Shown here: one piece after another, positions 7,909 through 17,889 of the stretch
How the letters are laid out: every line of letters starts with the position of its first letter
Numbering within the stretch: position 1 is the first letter of the stretch
Assembly (NCBI GenBank): GCA_965218625.1
Contig: CBDCLG010000015.1
Span: 462,850 to 526,849, forward strand
Length of the DNA: 64,000 nt
Reading direction: 5' to 3'
From: Bin5 sp965218625
GTDB lineage: Bacteria; Chloroflexota; Anaerolineae; Caldilineales; Caldilineaceae
Notes under the pieces: model-generated
Told to the model about the DNA's origin: nothing
The model's database searches: none
The model's input: the letters and a program-made list of their open reading frames with translations, nothing else
Translations under genes and position numbers: made by a program

Positions 7909-10900
7909 ATGACGACGGATAGACTGGTCCCGCTGTTCTTGACGCGCCTGCGCCCGCTCTGGGCCGTCCTGCTGTGCCTGGTCGTCTGTTCTGTAATGGC
8001 CGGCCGCGCGCACGCCGCCAATGCCCGCCCCGCCGGCCAGCGCGACACCGAAGCAATGCAGCCGCCCCCCTTACCTTCGCCCCCGCCGCGCGTGGAAGAT
8101 TTCACCGAGTTGCTCTGGCGCTACGCGACAGGCGGAAGCATAGAGTCCACGCCGGCCATAGCCGGTGGCGTTGTCTACTTCGGGTCAGCCGATCACTTTG
8201 TGTACGCTCTTGATGCCGGCAGCGGCGAGCTTCTCTGGCGCCACGAGACGGGCGGTCCCGTGCCTTTCTCACCTACCGTTGTAGACGGCGCCGTATACAT
8301 CGGTTCTGAAGATAACCACATATATGCGCTGGACGGCTCCACGGGCGAACTGCGATGGTCCTTCCACGCGGATGACAAACTTGAGCGGGCCGCGCCGGCT
8401 GTGGTGGACGGTAGGCTCTACTTCAATACAAGAGGCGGCGCCCTTCACGCCGTCGAGACCGCTTCCGGCGAACTCCTCTGGCGCGCAGCGCCAATAACAG
8501 AGCCTTTATCTTCGCCGGCGGTGGCAGGAGGGCTTGCATATATCGGCGCCCGCGACGGGCACCTTTACGCCATCGATGCCGCTACCGGGGAGCAACGCTG
8601 GCGCTTTGCCTTTCCGGGAGATCTGATTGACTACCCCGTAATTTCCGAAGGCGTGCTGTACTTCAATACCCATGAATATGACCATAACCGTTCTTGGAAT
8701 GAAGACCGCCTTTTTGCGCTGGACGCCCTTAACGGAAAACAGCTCTGGAACAGCGCGTTTCGCAGTCTCAAGGCCGCGCCGGTCGTTGGCGGGGGCGCCG
8801 TGTATGTGTATTCAAGAGCCGATACGCACGCGCTGGACGCGGCCAGCGGCGATCCGCTCCCTCACTTCAGAGCAGACGACATTTATTATGCATCGCCCGT
8901 CCCTCTTGCCGTTCTCGATGGCGTGCTCTATGGCGCTGTTCATTCCCTGGGCCTCTATGCATTGGACGCGGCCAGCGGCGACGTCCACTGGCGCTTCACA
9001 ACCGATGGACCAATAAGATCTCCTCCCTCTGCCGCCAACGGCGTCGTATATGTAGGCGACGAAAGCGGCCATCTATATGCCCTGGCTGTGGAGCCGTCGC
9101 ACCCCGGCGCACAACCGCCGGCCACGGAAGACGCTGCCGAATACGAGCTTATCGAACCCCGATGGCGCTTCAACACCGGGGAAAAAGTCGTTTCCTCGCC
9201 AGCGGTGGAGGAGGTGGTGGTCTTCATCGGCTCTTCGGATGAAGACCTCTACGCCCTCGACGCCGCCAGCGGTGTGACGCTCTGGCGCTACTGGCACAGG
9301 CGCCCTGTGCTCTCCTTCCCGGCGACCAAGGCGAATGTCGTCTACGCCGGCTCCGACGACGGCCGCATTTTCGCCCTCGGCACCTCCGACGGAGAGGAAC
9401 TCTGGAGCTTCGAAACCGCAGGGCCGGTCCACTCTTCACCGGCCGTCGCAGAGGGCGTTGTCTACGCCGGCTCTTCTGACGACCACCTCTACGCGCTCGA
9501 TGCCGCCGGCGGCGACCTGCTCTGGCGCTACCAGACCGGCGGCGACATCGTATCTTCGCCCGCCGTGGTCGAGGGCGCCGTCATTTTCGGTTCAGCCGAC
9601 GGCCATCTCTACGCGCTCGACGCCGCCGACGGTGGCCATCGCTGGCGCTACAGCACGGGCGGCAGTGTGCTCTCCTCGCCAACAGTGGTCAATGGCGTCG
9701 TCTACATCGGGTCCGGGGACGGTCACCTCTACGCCCTCGACACAGCTGACGGCGAGGAGCTCTGGCGCTTCGCAGCCGGCGATGCCATCAACTCCTCCCC
9801 CGCCGTGACCGGCGGCGTCGTCTACTTCGGCTCCCGGGACCGCCATCTCTACGCGCTCGATGCCGCGAACGGCGGCCTGCTCTGGCGCTTTGCCACCGGC
9901 GATGCCATCAGTTCCTCCCCCGCCGTGGCCGACGGCGCTGTTTACTTCGGCTCTTCAGACGGCTACATCTACGCGCTCGAAGCCACCGACGGGACCCAAA
10001 GCTGGCGCTACCGCACCGGCGGCAGTGTGCTCTCCTCCCCCGCGGTCGTTGATGACACGGTCTACATAGGATCGGATGACGGCCACATCTATGCCCTGCC
10101 TACCTCGACCACCACGGTGGCCGCCGCGACAACAGGTCCTTGGCCAGCCGCCCCGCTGCAGCCGCCGGCGTCAGCAGAATCGAAGCAACGCTCCGTCGAA
10201 GCACTCTGGCGCTTCAGGACCGAAGAAGGCGTGGATGCCGCCCCCGTCCTGGTCGATGGCATGGTCTACGCAGGCTCCCTCGACGGCTACATCTATGCCC
10301 TCGATGCCGCCAGCGGGGAGATGCGTTGGCGGCACAAGGCAGGGTCGCCCGTGCGTTCGGCAGCCGTGTCCGATGGCGCTACAATCTACGTCGGCGCCGA
10401 AGACGGCCGCGTCTATGCTCTCGATGCCGTTACCGGAGAACTGCGCTGGCGTTACTGGACCGGCCCGGTGCACGCCGCCCCGGTCGTTGCCGAAGGCATT
10501 CTCTATGTCGGCGCGGCCGATGGCCAACTCTACGCCCTCGACGCCGGCAGCGGCGAGCTGCGCTGGCGCCTCTGGGCTGGCGCGCCGTTACTTTCCTCCC
10601 CCTCCGTGCATCAGGGGGTTGTCTACGTCGCATCCAAGCAGGTTGAAATCTTCTGGGAACGGACCGAATACGGACTTCTCCTCGCCCTCGATGCGGCCAG
10701 CGGCGATGAACTCTGGCGCTTGAGGACGCTCGATGCCATAAGCACCGCCCCAACCGTTGTCGATGGAACCGTATATTTTGGCTCATCAGACGCCAGCTTC
10801 TACGCAGTCGAGGCCGCCACCGCCCAACCTCTCTGGCGCTACCGGGCGAAATCGATGCGCTGGCGCCATCGCATTGATGACAGGTTCTTTTCCGATCCGG

Positions 10901-13900
10901 CGGTCGTTGATGGTGTCATCTACGTCGGGGCACTGAATAACTACATTTACGCCTTCGGCGCTTCCAGCGGCGACCTGCTCTGGCGCTACCGAACGGAGGA
11001 CGCTGTCGACGCCTCCCCGACCGTTGCCGGCGGAACGCTATATGCCGGCTCTTTCGACGGCCACATCTATGCCCTCGACGCCGCGACAGGCGCTCTCCAC
11101 TGGCACTACCGTACCAACGACGCCATCTCCTCCAAGCCGGCTGTCGCCGGCGGCGTGCTCTACGCCGCTTCCCTGGACGGGCATATTTATGCCCTCGATA
11201 CGACCGCTCCGGTTCCGGCCCAGGCCGCAGACCAGCCCACGGCGCTTCGGCCGCCGGTGGGCAGAACGGCTCGCCAAGGCTCCTATGAATACCTGTGGCG
11301 CTACGGCGTCGGGCTGGGGGGTCTCGACTGGTGGGAGATGCCCCAGGCCGCTGTGGCCGGCAACACAGCCTATGTCGGCTCAGGCAGTGGCTACCTCTTC
11401 GCCCTGGATGTCGAAAACGGCGAAGTCCGTCATCGCTATGCGGCAGGCGCCGCCATTGAGTACGCCCCCGTTGCTGCGGATGGGGTCGTATATGCTGCTT
11501 CCGCAGACGGCTACCTCCACGCATTGGATGCCGGCACGTTCTTGTCGCTTTGGCGCTTCAGAACCGGCGACGGTGCCGCTTCCTCCCCCGCAGTGGCCGG
11601 AGGAACTGTTTACGTCGGTTCGAACGATGGCCATGTCTTCGCCTTGGATGCCGGCGACGGCGAAGAAATCTGGCGTTTCAGACCCGACGCCTACCCCCGC
11701 ATGGCTCCCGCGGTGGCCGCGGGGGTTGTCTACGTTGCCTCTTATGATGGAACTGTATACGCCCTGGATGCTGCCAGCGGCGGGGAACTCTGGCGCTTCG
11801 AAACCAGATTTTTTGTAAAACTCGGACCCGTAATAGCGGAAAGCATCGTCTACCTGTTTGCAGGAGCATATGGCGAGGATTTCGTAATTGCGCTGAATGC
11901 CGCCAGCGGAAGGGAACTCCGGCGCCATGCTCTTGATGACTTCTGGCGTAAGTCTCCAGCCCTTGCCGACGGCGTGTTCTACATCACCTATCCGTGGGAC
12001 TACGTTCTCGCGCTGGACGCTGCCTCCGGCGAAGAACTCTGGCGCTTTGAAGCGGAATTTGTGGAGTCAGGCCCAACTGTGTACCAGGGCGTGATATATG
12101 TCGGCGCCGACCGCTCGAAGACCTTGTACGCCCTGGATGCCGCGGACGGCCAGGTCCTCCGGCGGTACAAGACTGGCTCCCATGGCTTCAATGCCCAGAC
12201 AGTTTCTGACGGCGTCATCTACGCCAGCGGAACCGGCGGTCACCTCTATGCTTTCCCGGCTGTGAACTTTTCCGCGTCGCAGCCCACCCCGCAACTACCT
12301 GACAGCGAAAGCGTTTCCGAACCCGCTGTTCCCGAACTCCTGTGGCAGTACCGACCGGAAGGCGCTGTGAACACGGCGGCTACCGTAGGCGAAGGCATCG
12401 TCTATTTCGGCGCCGCGGTCTACGCCGGTCAAGAGGACGAACAAGAGATTGAAGACTCCTTCCTGTACGCACTCGATTCCGCCAGCGGCGAAAGGCTTTG
12501 GCGCATCCATCCCGGGCCTGGCGCATCCTTCATTACAATCGAGACAATGGCTCATTCGGCGGCCGAGGGTGCACTGTACTATGTCGCTGGCGATCGTGTC
12601 CGTGCGCTCGATGCCAAGAGTGGTTCGCTGATTTGGGAAAGCGTGTCTGTAGAAGAGTCAGAGGAAGCAAGGTCTTTTTCCCTGGTCGCGGCTGACGGCG
12701 CACTCTATGTCCGGTCTGTTTTCGACGAAAATGAGCTGCTGGTTCGGCTGGATGCGCTGGACGCGGCCGACGGCGAACGCCTGTGGCGCATTTCTCACGA
12801 TCTTACTATCTCTGATTCACCTCCTGTATCTTCCACAGGGAAAGTCTACATCGCTGAGTCAAGTGACTTCGTGTCCGAGTTGGATGCGACCACCGGAGAG
12901 GCCAGCCAGCGCTTCCCTGCCGGTAACACGCTGGATTTATTGGGGCCTGCCTTTACAGTACACGAGGGCTTTTTGTACGCCAGCACAGATGATTCTCACA
13001 TCTATGGTCTCGATCTGGCCAGTGGAAGCCTGATTTGGCGCAGGGATGTTGGCGGATCGGATATCTCTTCGCTGGCGAATGTCAACGGTGTCCTATACGT
13101 CATCTCCCATTTTGATGAAGACCTGTACGCACTCGACGCGGCAACCGGAAACGAGCTCTGGAGCTACAAGATAGGATACGCCGCAACAACCGCGCGGTCA
13201 GTCGCCGACGGCGTCATATACGCGGTCTCCCGTGATGGATTCCTGTACGCCCTGGAGGCCGCAAACGGAAATCTGCTCTGGCGCTATAAGAGAGAAGAGG
13301 ATGAGGGCTTTCGGCATGACGCCCCGACCGTCGCTGACGGCATAGTCTATGTCAGCGCCAGGGAAGGCTCGCTCTACGCCTTCAGAGCCCACCGGGCCGC
13401 CGCCGCCGAAGAACGGCACGCGCCCCAAGTGGAAAAGGAGCCCCCTTCCGTCGAGCTTCTCTGGCGCCACAAAGTCGACGGCGCCATCGTTACGCCCGTA
13501 ACCGTGCAGTCAGACATCGTCTACGTCGGCTCCGCGGAACAACAGGGAATCGCCTTCGGCCAGGGGCAGCTGAATGCCCTCGACGCCGCCAGCGGCGAGC
13601 TTCTCTGGCAACAGGCCCCTTCCCCGGCACTGGGCTCCTCCCCCGTGGTGACGGAGGGCGCGCTCTATTACGGCTCCGGCAGAAGCCGCCTTTACGCAAG
13701 GGATGCCGCAACCGGCGAGCTGCGCTGGGAAGAGACGCTCGTCCAGAACCCATTCATCCGCAGAGCCTATACCCCGATCGAGAACGAAGGGACCATCTAT
13801 TTCCTCTCAGGACACGGCGCCCTCGACGCGATGGACGCGGCAACCGGAGAGCGTCTCTGGCGCTACGAGACCAAGGGGCTCCTTTTCCGCGCCGCGCCGG

Positions 13901-14109
13901 CATTCAGTGAAGGCGTCGTCTTCCTCGATGCGCTCGACGGCGCCGTCTTCGCCCTCGACGCCGACAGCGGCAAGTTCATCCGCCGCTTCGACACCGGCGG
14001 CAGCCAGGTCGCCAACATCGAAGCGGACGCGGGCACCCTCTTCGCCGTCTCGACAGACCAGCATCTGCTCGCGCTCGACATCGAAAACGGAGCGCTGCTC
14101 TGGCGTTAG
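7909..14109 (+). CDS. Propeller locus B: giant secreted PQQ-like beta-propeller protein (2,066 aa)
   Basis: The largest gene of the array. An N-terminal signal peptide (core LLCLVVCSVMAGRAHA, AxA-type cleavage site) is followed by a Pro-rich spacer and blades of about 40 residues. Pro/Ala/Gln/Glu linkers near residues 394-415, 731-764, 1100-1126, 1453-1475 and 1825-1848 divide it into six modules of about 315-350 residues, each fitting an eight-bladed propeller. In module 2 the YALD codons recur exactly every 120 bp from 9241 to 9961, a sign of recent duplication or gene conversion. The frame stops at TAG 14107-14109 right after LLWR, where other blades have an aromatic or His residue. Homologous sequence continues in the same frame to 14451, so module 6 is cut about three blades short. 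Confidence 0.88.
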   Translation: MTTDRLVPLFLTRLRPLWAVLLCLVVCSVMAGRAHAANARPAGQRDTEAMQPPPLPSPPPRVEDFTELLWRYATGGSIESTPAIAGGVVYFGSADHFVYALDAGSGELLWRHETGGPVPFSPTVVDGAVYIGSEDNHIYALDGSTGELRWSFHADDKLERAAPAVVDGRLYFNTRGGALHAVETASGELLWRAAPITEPLSSPAVAGGLAYIGARDGHLYAIDAATGEQRWRFAFPGDLIDYPVISEGVLYFNTHEYDHNRSWNEDRLFALDALNGKQLWNSAFRSLKAAPVVGGGAVYVYSRADTHALDAASGDPLPHFRADDIYYASPVPLAVLDGVLYGAVHSLGLYALDAASGDVHWRFTTDGPIRSPPSAANGVVYVGDESGHLYALAVEPSHPGAQPPATEDAAEYELIEPRWRFNTGEKVVSSPAVEEVVVFIGSSDEDLYALDAASGVTLWRYWHRRPVLSFPATKANVVYAGSDDGRIFALGTSDGEELWSFETAGPVHSSPAVAEGVVYAGSSDDHLYALDAAGGDLLWRYQTGGDIVSSPAVVEGAVIFGSADGHLYALDAADGGHRWRYSTGGSVLSSPTVVNGVVYIGSGDGHLYALDTADGEELWRFAAGDAINSSPAVTGGVVYFGSRDRHLYALDAANGGLLWRFATGDAISSSPAVADGAVYFGSSDGYIYALEATDGTQSWRYRTGGSVLSSPAVVDDTVYIGSDDGHIYALPTSTTTVAAATTGPWPAAPLQPPASAESKQRSVEALWRFRTEEGVDAAPVLVDGMVYAGSLDGYIYALDAASGEMRWRHKAGSPVRSAAVSDGATIYVGAEDGRVYALDAVTGELRWRYWTGPVHAAPVVAEGILYVGAADGQLYALDAGSGELRWRLWAGAPLLSSPSVHQGVVYVASKQVEIFWERTEYGLLLALDAASGDELWRLRTLDAISTAPTVVDGTVYFGSSDASFYAVEAATAQPLWRYRAKSMRWRHRIDDRFFSDPAVVDGVIYVGALNNYIYAFGASSGDLLWRYRTEDAVDASPTVAGGTLYAGSFDGHIYALDAATGALHWHYRTNDAISSKPAVAGGVLYAASLDGHIYALDTTAPVPAQAADQPTALRPPVGRTARQGSYEYLWRYGVGLGGLDWWEMPQAAVAGNTAYVGSGSGYLFALDVENGEVRHRYAAGAAIEYAPVAADGVVYAASADGYLHALDAGTFLSLWRFRTGDGAASSPAVAGGTVYVGSNDGHVFALDAGDGEEIWRFRPDAYPRMAPAVAAGVVYVASYDGTVYALDAASGGELWRFETRFFVKLGPVIAESIVYLFAGAYGEDFVIALNAASGRELRRHALDDFWRKSPALADGVFYITYPWDYVLALDAASGEELWRFEAEFVESGPTVYQGVIYVGADRSKTLYALDAADGQVLRRYKTGSHGFNAQTVSDGVIYASGTGGHLYAFPAVNFSASQPTPQLPDSESVSEPAVPELLWQYRPEGAVNTAATVGEGIVYFGAAVYAGQEDEQEIEDSFLYALDSASGERLWRIHPGPGASFITIETMAHSAAEGALYYVAGDRVRALDAKSGSLIWESVSVEESEEARSFSLVAADGALYVRSVFDENELLVRLDALDAADGERLWRISHDLTISDSPPVSSTGKVYIAESSDFVSELDATTGEASQRFPAGNTLDLLGPAFTVHEGFLYASTDDSHIYGLDLASGSLIWRRDVGGSDISSLANVNGVLYVISHFDEDLYALDAATGNELWSYKIGYAATTARSVADGVIYAVSRDGFLYALEAANGNLLWRYKREEDEGFRHDAPTVADGIVYVSAREGSLYAFRAHRAAAAEERHAPQVEKEPPSVELLWRHKVDGAIVTPVTVQSDIVYVGSAEQQGIAFGQGQLNALDAASGELLWQQAPSPALGSSPVVTEGALYYGSGRSRLYARDAATGELRWEETLVQNPFIRRAYTPIENEGTIYFLSGHGALDAMDAATGERLWRYETKGLLFRAAPAFSEGVVFLDALDGAVFALDADSGKFIRRFDTGGSQVANIEADAGTLFAVSTDQHLLALDIENGALLWR

Positions 14110-14451
14110 CACGTAGGCGGCGCGGTGGGCTCCGATCTGCGGGTGGCCGGGGAAGCCGTCTACGTCACATCGCAGAATGGCGAAGTTTTCGCCCTAGACG
14201 CCGCCTCCGGGACGCCGCTCTGGCGCTTCCAGCTTGACGAGAGCATTTTTGCCGCGTTGTCAGCAGCTGAAGAAACGGTCTACGCCGGCTCACGCAGCGG
14301 CGACCTCTACGCGCTGGATGCGGCCGGCGGGACGCTGCTCTGGCGCTATGCCATCGGCGGCGTTGGCTTCTCTGCCCCTGCCGTGGCCGACGGGGTGGTC
14401 TACGTCGGAGCCAACGACGGCTACGTTTACGCGCTCAGGGCGCCGCGGTGA
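14110..14451 (+). pseudogene. Propeller locus B, in-frame tail beyond a TAG codon
   Basis: Same reading frame as the preceding gene, with no indel. It encodes HVGGAVGSDLRVAGEAVYV and three further blades ending in DGYVYALRAPR and a TGA. These blades complete the sixth eight-bladed module. Only the TAG at 14107-14109 separates it from the main frame; a TAC or TAT (Tyr) codon there would restore a 2,180-aa protein. There is no ribosome site or plausible start of its own. Confidence 0.75.
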
Positions 14452-14554
14452 TCTCCGTACCCGGCTGCTGCGCGGCATCAGTCCGGGGCTTTGGTTGCCG
14501 GGCGAGCGTCAACCCACTTCCATACATTGTGGACCAGCATTGGAGGCCTGACCG

Positions 14555-16828
14555 ATGAAGAGCAACAACTGGCGGCCTGTTCCCTGGAGCCTGGCGATGC
14601 ACGCCAACCTCTTCGGCCTGTTCATTATGGGAGGGCTCGTCTGGCTCATGAACGGCTGCCCACTGTCGCCGCCTCCTCAGCTGCCACCGTGGCCTGTCTA
14701 TCCTTCCACCGAGTTGATCTGGAGCTACGAGACGGGTGGGAGCGTGGAAACAACGCCGACCCTGGCCGGTGGCGTACTCTATTTCGGCTCAGCCGATCAC
14801 AACGTCTACGCCCTCGATGCCGCCAGCGGCGAACTCGTGTGGCGCTACCAGACGGGCAGCCCTGTCTTTTCCTCGCCCGCCGTCGCCGCTGGCATCGTCT
14901 ATATTGGCTCCGACGATCACCACCTGTATGCCCTGGACGCCGCCAGCGGGGAACTGCTGTGGAAGTACGAGACGGGTGTCCTGCGCCAGCGTTTTGGTCC
15001 GGGGTCGCAGGTGCGTTCCAATCCGGTGGTTGCTGAGGGCACGGTCTACTTCGATTCAGGGGATGGCAACACGTACGCCCTCGACGCCGCGACCGGAGAG
15101 CTGCGCTGGCATGCCGCGCCGGGAGACGTGGCCTCATCTCCCGAGGCCATGAATGGAGTTGTCTTTGTCGGCGCCGGGGATGAACATCTCTATGCTCTCG
15201 ATGCCGCGACCGGAGAGACGCTTTGGCGCTTCGCCACCAACGGTCACCTCGAGGATCGTCCGGCTGTGCAGGAGAACGTGGTCTACTTCAGCGCTGTTGA
15301 CTGGGCCTCCAGGGACATCTTTTTGCGCGTGTACGCGCTGCAAGCCGACACCGGAGACCAGCTCTGGAGTACCAGGATTGGCCAAGTGCTTGGTGATGTC
15401 GACTATTCGCCGGTAGCAAATGGGAGCGTCGTCTACGTCTCAACCTATTCTGGACTCTACACGCTGGACAGCGCCACCGGTGAGATTCTCCACATTTACC
15501 ATGGCAGTCCTTCGCGCTCCGCTCCCATCGTGGACGAAGGCGTCATCTATGTCGGTGACCTGTACGCCCTGAATGCGGCCGATGGCAACATTATCTGGCA
15601 CTACGACTTGGAATTAGGCGAAAACTCGTTGGCCGCCCAGACTGGCTTCAGCGTTCATCCGACTCCAGCCAAGGGCGACGGCGTTGTCTACGTCGGCTCA
15701 CTCGACGGCCACCTCTACGCCCTTGATGCGTCCATGCCCATTCCAGCCCAGGCCGCGAAGCAGGCCCCGGCCGAGGATCCCCCGGCCCCGCCGCCGCCGG
15801 CCAGCAGCAAGAAGGGAGGGACTTTCGCGGCCTATCTCTGGCGCTATGCCATCGGAATTCCCAGCACAGGTCCCACCGTTGTCGACGGAAAAGTGTACGC
15901 CGGCTCAGACGACGGATACCTCTATGTCCTGGATGCCGCCACTGGAGACCTGGACCGTCGATTTCATACAAACAGTCGCCTGGGGTCGGCGCCGGTCGTT
16001 GTCGAAGATACCGTCTTTTTCGCAACCATCGACGGTTACCTCCACGCCCTGGAACCGGCTTCCCAAACACTGCTCTGGCGATACAAGACCGGCGATGAGA
16101 ACGGCTCCCCTCCCGTCGTCGCCGACGGCGTGATCTATGCCGGCTCAGCCGACGGCCATCTCTATGCGCTGGACGCCGCCGACGCAGAGCTGCTCTGGCG
16201 CTTCAGACCGGACGCTGACCCCCGCACCGGGCCGGCCGTGGCGGAGGGCATGGTCTACGTCGGCGCGACGAACGGCCTCATCTACGCCGTCGATGCCTTC
16301 GCCGGCGAAGAGCTCTGGCGGTACGAGACCGGCGCCGCAATCGAATCTGCGCCGACCGCGCTGGACGGCGTTATCTACGTCAGCTCCGACGATGACTGGG
16401 TCTACGCGCTCGACGGCGCAAGCGGCGCGCTGCTCTGGCGGCAGTGGTTGGGCGATGGCATCGACTCCTCGCCGGTCGTGGTCGACGGTGTGGTCTATCT
16501 CGGCTCCAGGGAGAACCACGTATTCGCCCTTGACGCCGCCAGCGGTACGGAACGCTGGCGATTTATGCTGGAGGACGCGGTCTCCTCCTCACCGACCGTA
16601 AGCGACGACGTTGTCTACTTCGGGGCATGGGATTGGGGTTACAATCCAAATGCTCTCTATGCCTTGGATGCCGGCAGCGGAGAAAGAAGCAAGATTTTCG
16701 ACGTCGGCGGTACCGTCTCCTACTCCCCGGTTGTGGTGGACGGTGTGGTCTACGTCAGCTCCGACAACGGCTACCTGTACGCGCTCAAAGCGCACCAGCC
16801 GGCTGCGTCCAAGGCTTCCGAAGAGTAG
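14555..16828 (+). CDS. Propeller locus C: two-module PQQ-like beta-propeller protein
   Basis: A 757-aa protein with an N-terminal hydrophobic segment (ANLFGLFIMGGLVWLMNGC) that may be a lipoprotein signal with an imperfect lipobox or a plain signal anchor. A short Pro-rich spacer follows, then two modules of about 320-340 residues separated by a linker near 15730-15835. Module 2 is closely similar to module 3 of locus A and module 4 of locus B. Shared marks are LWRFRPDADPR, then DDDWVYALDGASG and LWRQWLGDGI. Start ATG 14555 follows GGAGGCCTGACCG. The frame is intact. Likely exported; ligand unknown. Confidence 0.88.
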   Translation: MKSNNWRPVPWSLAMHANLFGLFIMGGLVWLMNGCPLSPPPQLPPWPVYPSTELIWSYETGGSVETTPTLAGGVLYFGSADHNVYALDAASGELVWRYQTGSPVFSSPAVAAGIVYIGSDDHHLYALDAASGELLWKYETGVLRQRFGPGSQVRSNPVVAEGTVYFDSGDGNTYALDAATGELRWHAAPGDVASSPEAMNGVVFVGAGDEHLYALDAATGETLWRFATNGHLEDRPAVQENVVYFSAVDWASRDIFLRVYALQADTGDQLWSTRIGQVLGDVDYSPVANGSVVYVSTYSGLYTLDSATGEILHIYHGSPSRSAPIVDEGVIYVGDLYALNAADGNIIWHYDLELGENSLAAQTGFSVHPTPAKGDGVVYVGSLDGHLYALDASMPIPAQAAKQAPAEDPPAPPPPASSKKGGTFAAYLWRYAIGIPSTGPTVVDGKVYAGSDDGYLYVLDAATGDLDRRFHTNSRLGSAPVVVEDTVFFATIDGYLHALEPASQTLLWRYKTGDENGSPPVVADGVIYAGSADGHLYALDAADAELLWRFRPDADPRTGPAVAEGMVYVGATNGLIYAVDAFAGEELWRYETGAAIESAPTALDGVIYVSSDDDWVYALDGASGALLWRQWLGDGIDSSPVVVDGVVYLGSRENHVFALDAASGTERWRFMLEDAVSSSPTVSDDVVYFGAWDWGYNPNALYALDAGSGERSKIFDVGGTVSYSPVVVDGVVYVSSDNGYLYALKAHQPAASKASEE

Positions 16829-16980
16829 CCTGCCCAATCTTGCCGCTGGGGGTATAATTCCAAGAACCATCCCCCCGCCCCAAATTGCCCATCCACCGGC
16901 TGTCCGATTGCCGCCGGGAATCTGTCCGCCGATAAGTGACCGGCAGATCGCGCCGGCGGCAACAGAGGGAATCGAATGCC

Positions 16981-17787
16981 ATGAATAAGCTTCTCAGTCC
17001 CCTCCGTCGGGCCAGGACGAAAGTCGAGCACAAGAATCGCAGGCGCGTTCGCCGCCAGCCGGCCCTCCGCTGCCTCCGTACCGTCTGCATTTTGATCTTT
17101 CTTGCCGTGCTGGCAGGCTGCGGTGGACCGGGGACCCGAGGGGTCCAGGAATCTTTCACCGTGGCCGGGAGGCCGTTCCCGCTCACCTGCGAAATCTTCA
17201 GTGAGTTTCCTTGGCAAGAGTTCAGCTTCGGAGTCGATACGCCAGCCGATGTCGCCTCCATCGCGGTCGACTTGTGGGGCGTTGAAGAGGACCAGTTTCA
17301 TTTCGAAAATCTGTACGGCGGCGATCTGTGGCTAATATGGAGCGGTACACATGGCCGCCGCGAACTGAGCTACTATGCTTCGTTCGGCGTAGAGCGTCGA
17401 CTCGAAGCGGTTGAGGTACTGTGGACCCCGCCCGCAACTATAGCCCAGATGATCGACTGCCTGGGCGCTCCCCGCTCCTACAGCGCCTACTATGGTCCCA
17501 GCCATCACGAGGCCATTCTTTACCTCGATTTCTGGTATCCTGACCGAGGTCTATCGCTCCACCAGTCCTTTTACACGCGTATTACACCTTCCCACCCGGT
17601 AGAGCCTGCGCTGCGGATTGACGGTTTTCATGTAACGGCTGCCACGCAGCCGGGGCAAGCCGTCCCCAGCGTCTATACCGCCGGTCAAGACCCCCGCAGC
17701 ACAGCCTTTGACCTGTGCCAGGTCAGGCCGTGGCCGGGATCGTTAGAGGCCATTGATGCGGATGTCGAAGAATTGCGCTGCAGCTAA
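16981..17787 (+). CDS. Predicted lipoprotein of unknown function within the propeller array
   Basis: A 268-aa protein with a long basic N-terminus, a hydrophobic helix and the lipobox LAGC, so probably a surface lipoprotein. The mature part has no propeller motif. Visible features are paired Cys residues, an Ala-Pro-Arg-Ser-Tyr-Ser-Ala-Tyr-Tyr segment in mid-protein and a C-terminal CQVRPWPGSLEAID motif. I do not recognise a characterised family. The ATG at 16981 has GAGGGA upstream; an earlier in-frame start at 16936 would add only a polar stretch. It lies in the same orientation between propeller loci C and D, which suggests, but does not show, a shared surface role. Confidence 0.8.
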   Translation: MNKLLSPLRRARTKVEHKNRRRVRRQPALRCLRTVCILIFLAVLAGCGGPGTRGVQESFTVAGRPFPLTCEIFSEFPWQEFSFGVDTPADVASIAVDLWGVEEDQFHFENLYGGDLWLIWSGTHGRRELSYYASFGVERRLEAVEVLWTPPATIAQMIDCLGAPRSYSAYYGPSHHEAILYLDFWYPDRGLSLHQSFYTRITPSHPVEPALRIDGFHVTAATQPGQAVPSVYTAGQDPRSTAFDLCQVRPWPGSLEAIDADVEELRCS

Positions 17788-17889
17788 CCTGATGGCCTGC
17801 CAACCATTGCGGCTGACTTCCGGTTCGCGACAATGCGTTCTCTGCTAAGGACAAGCTGCTCTGCTCAGACAGAAGGGAGGGACCCGCTG

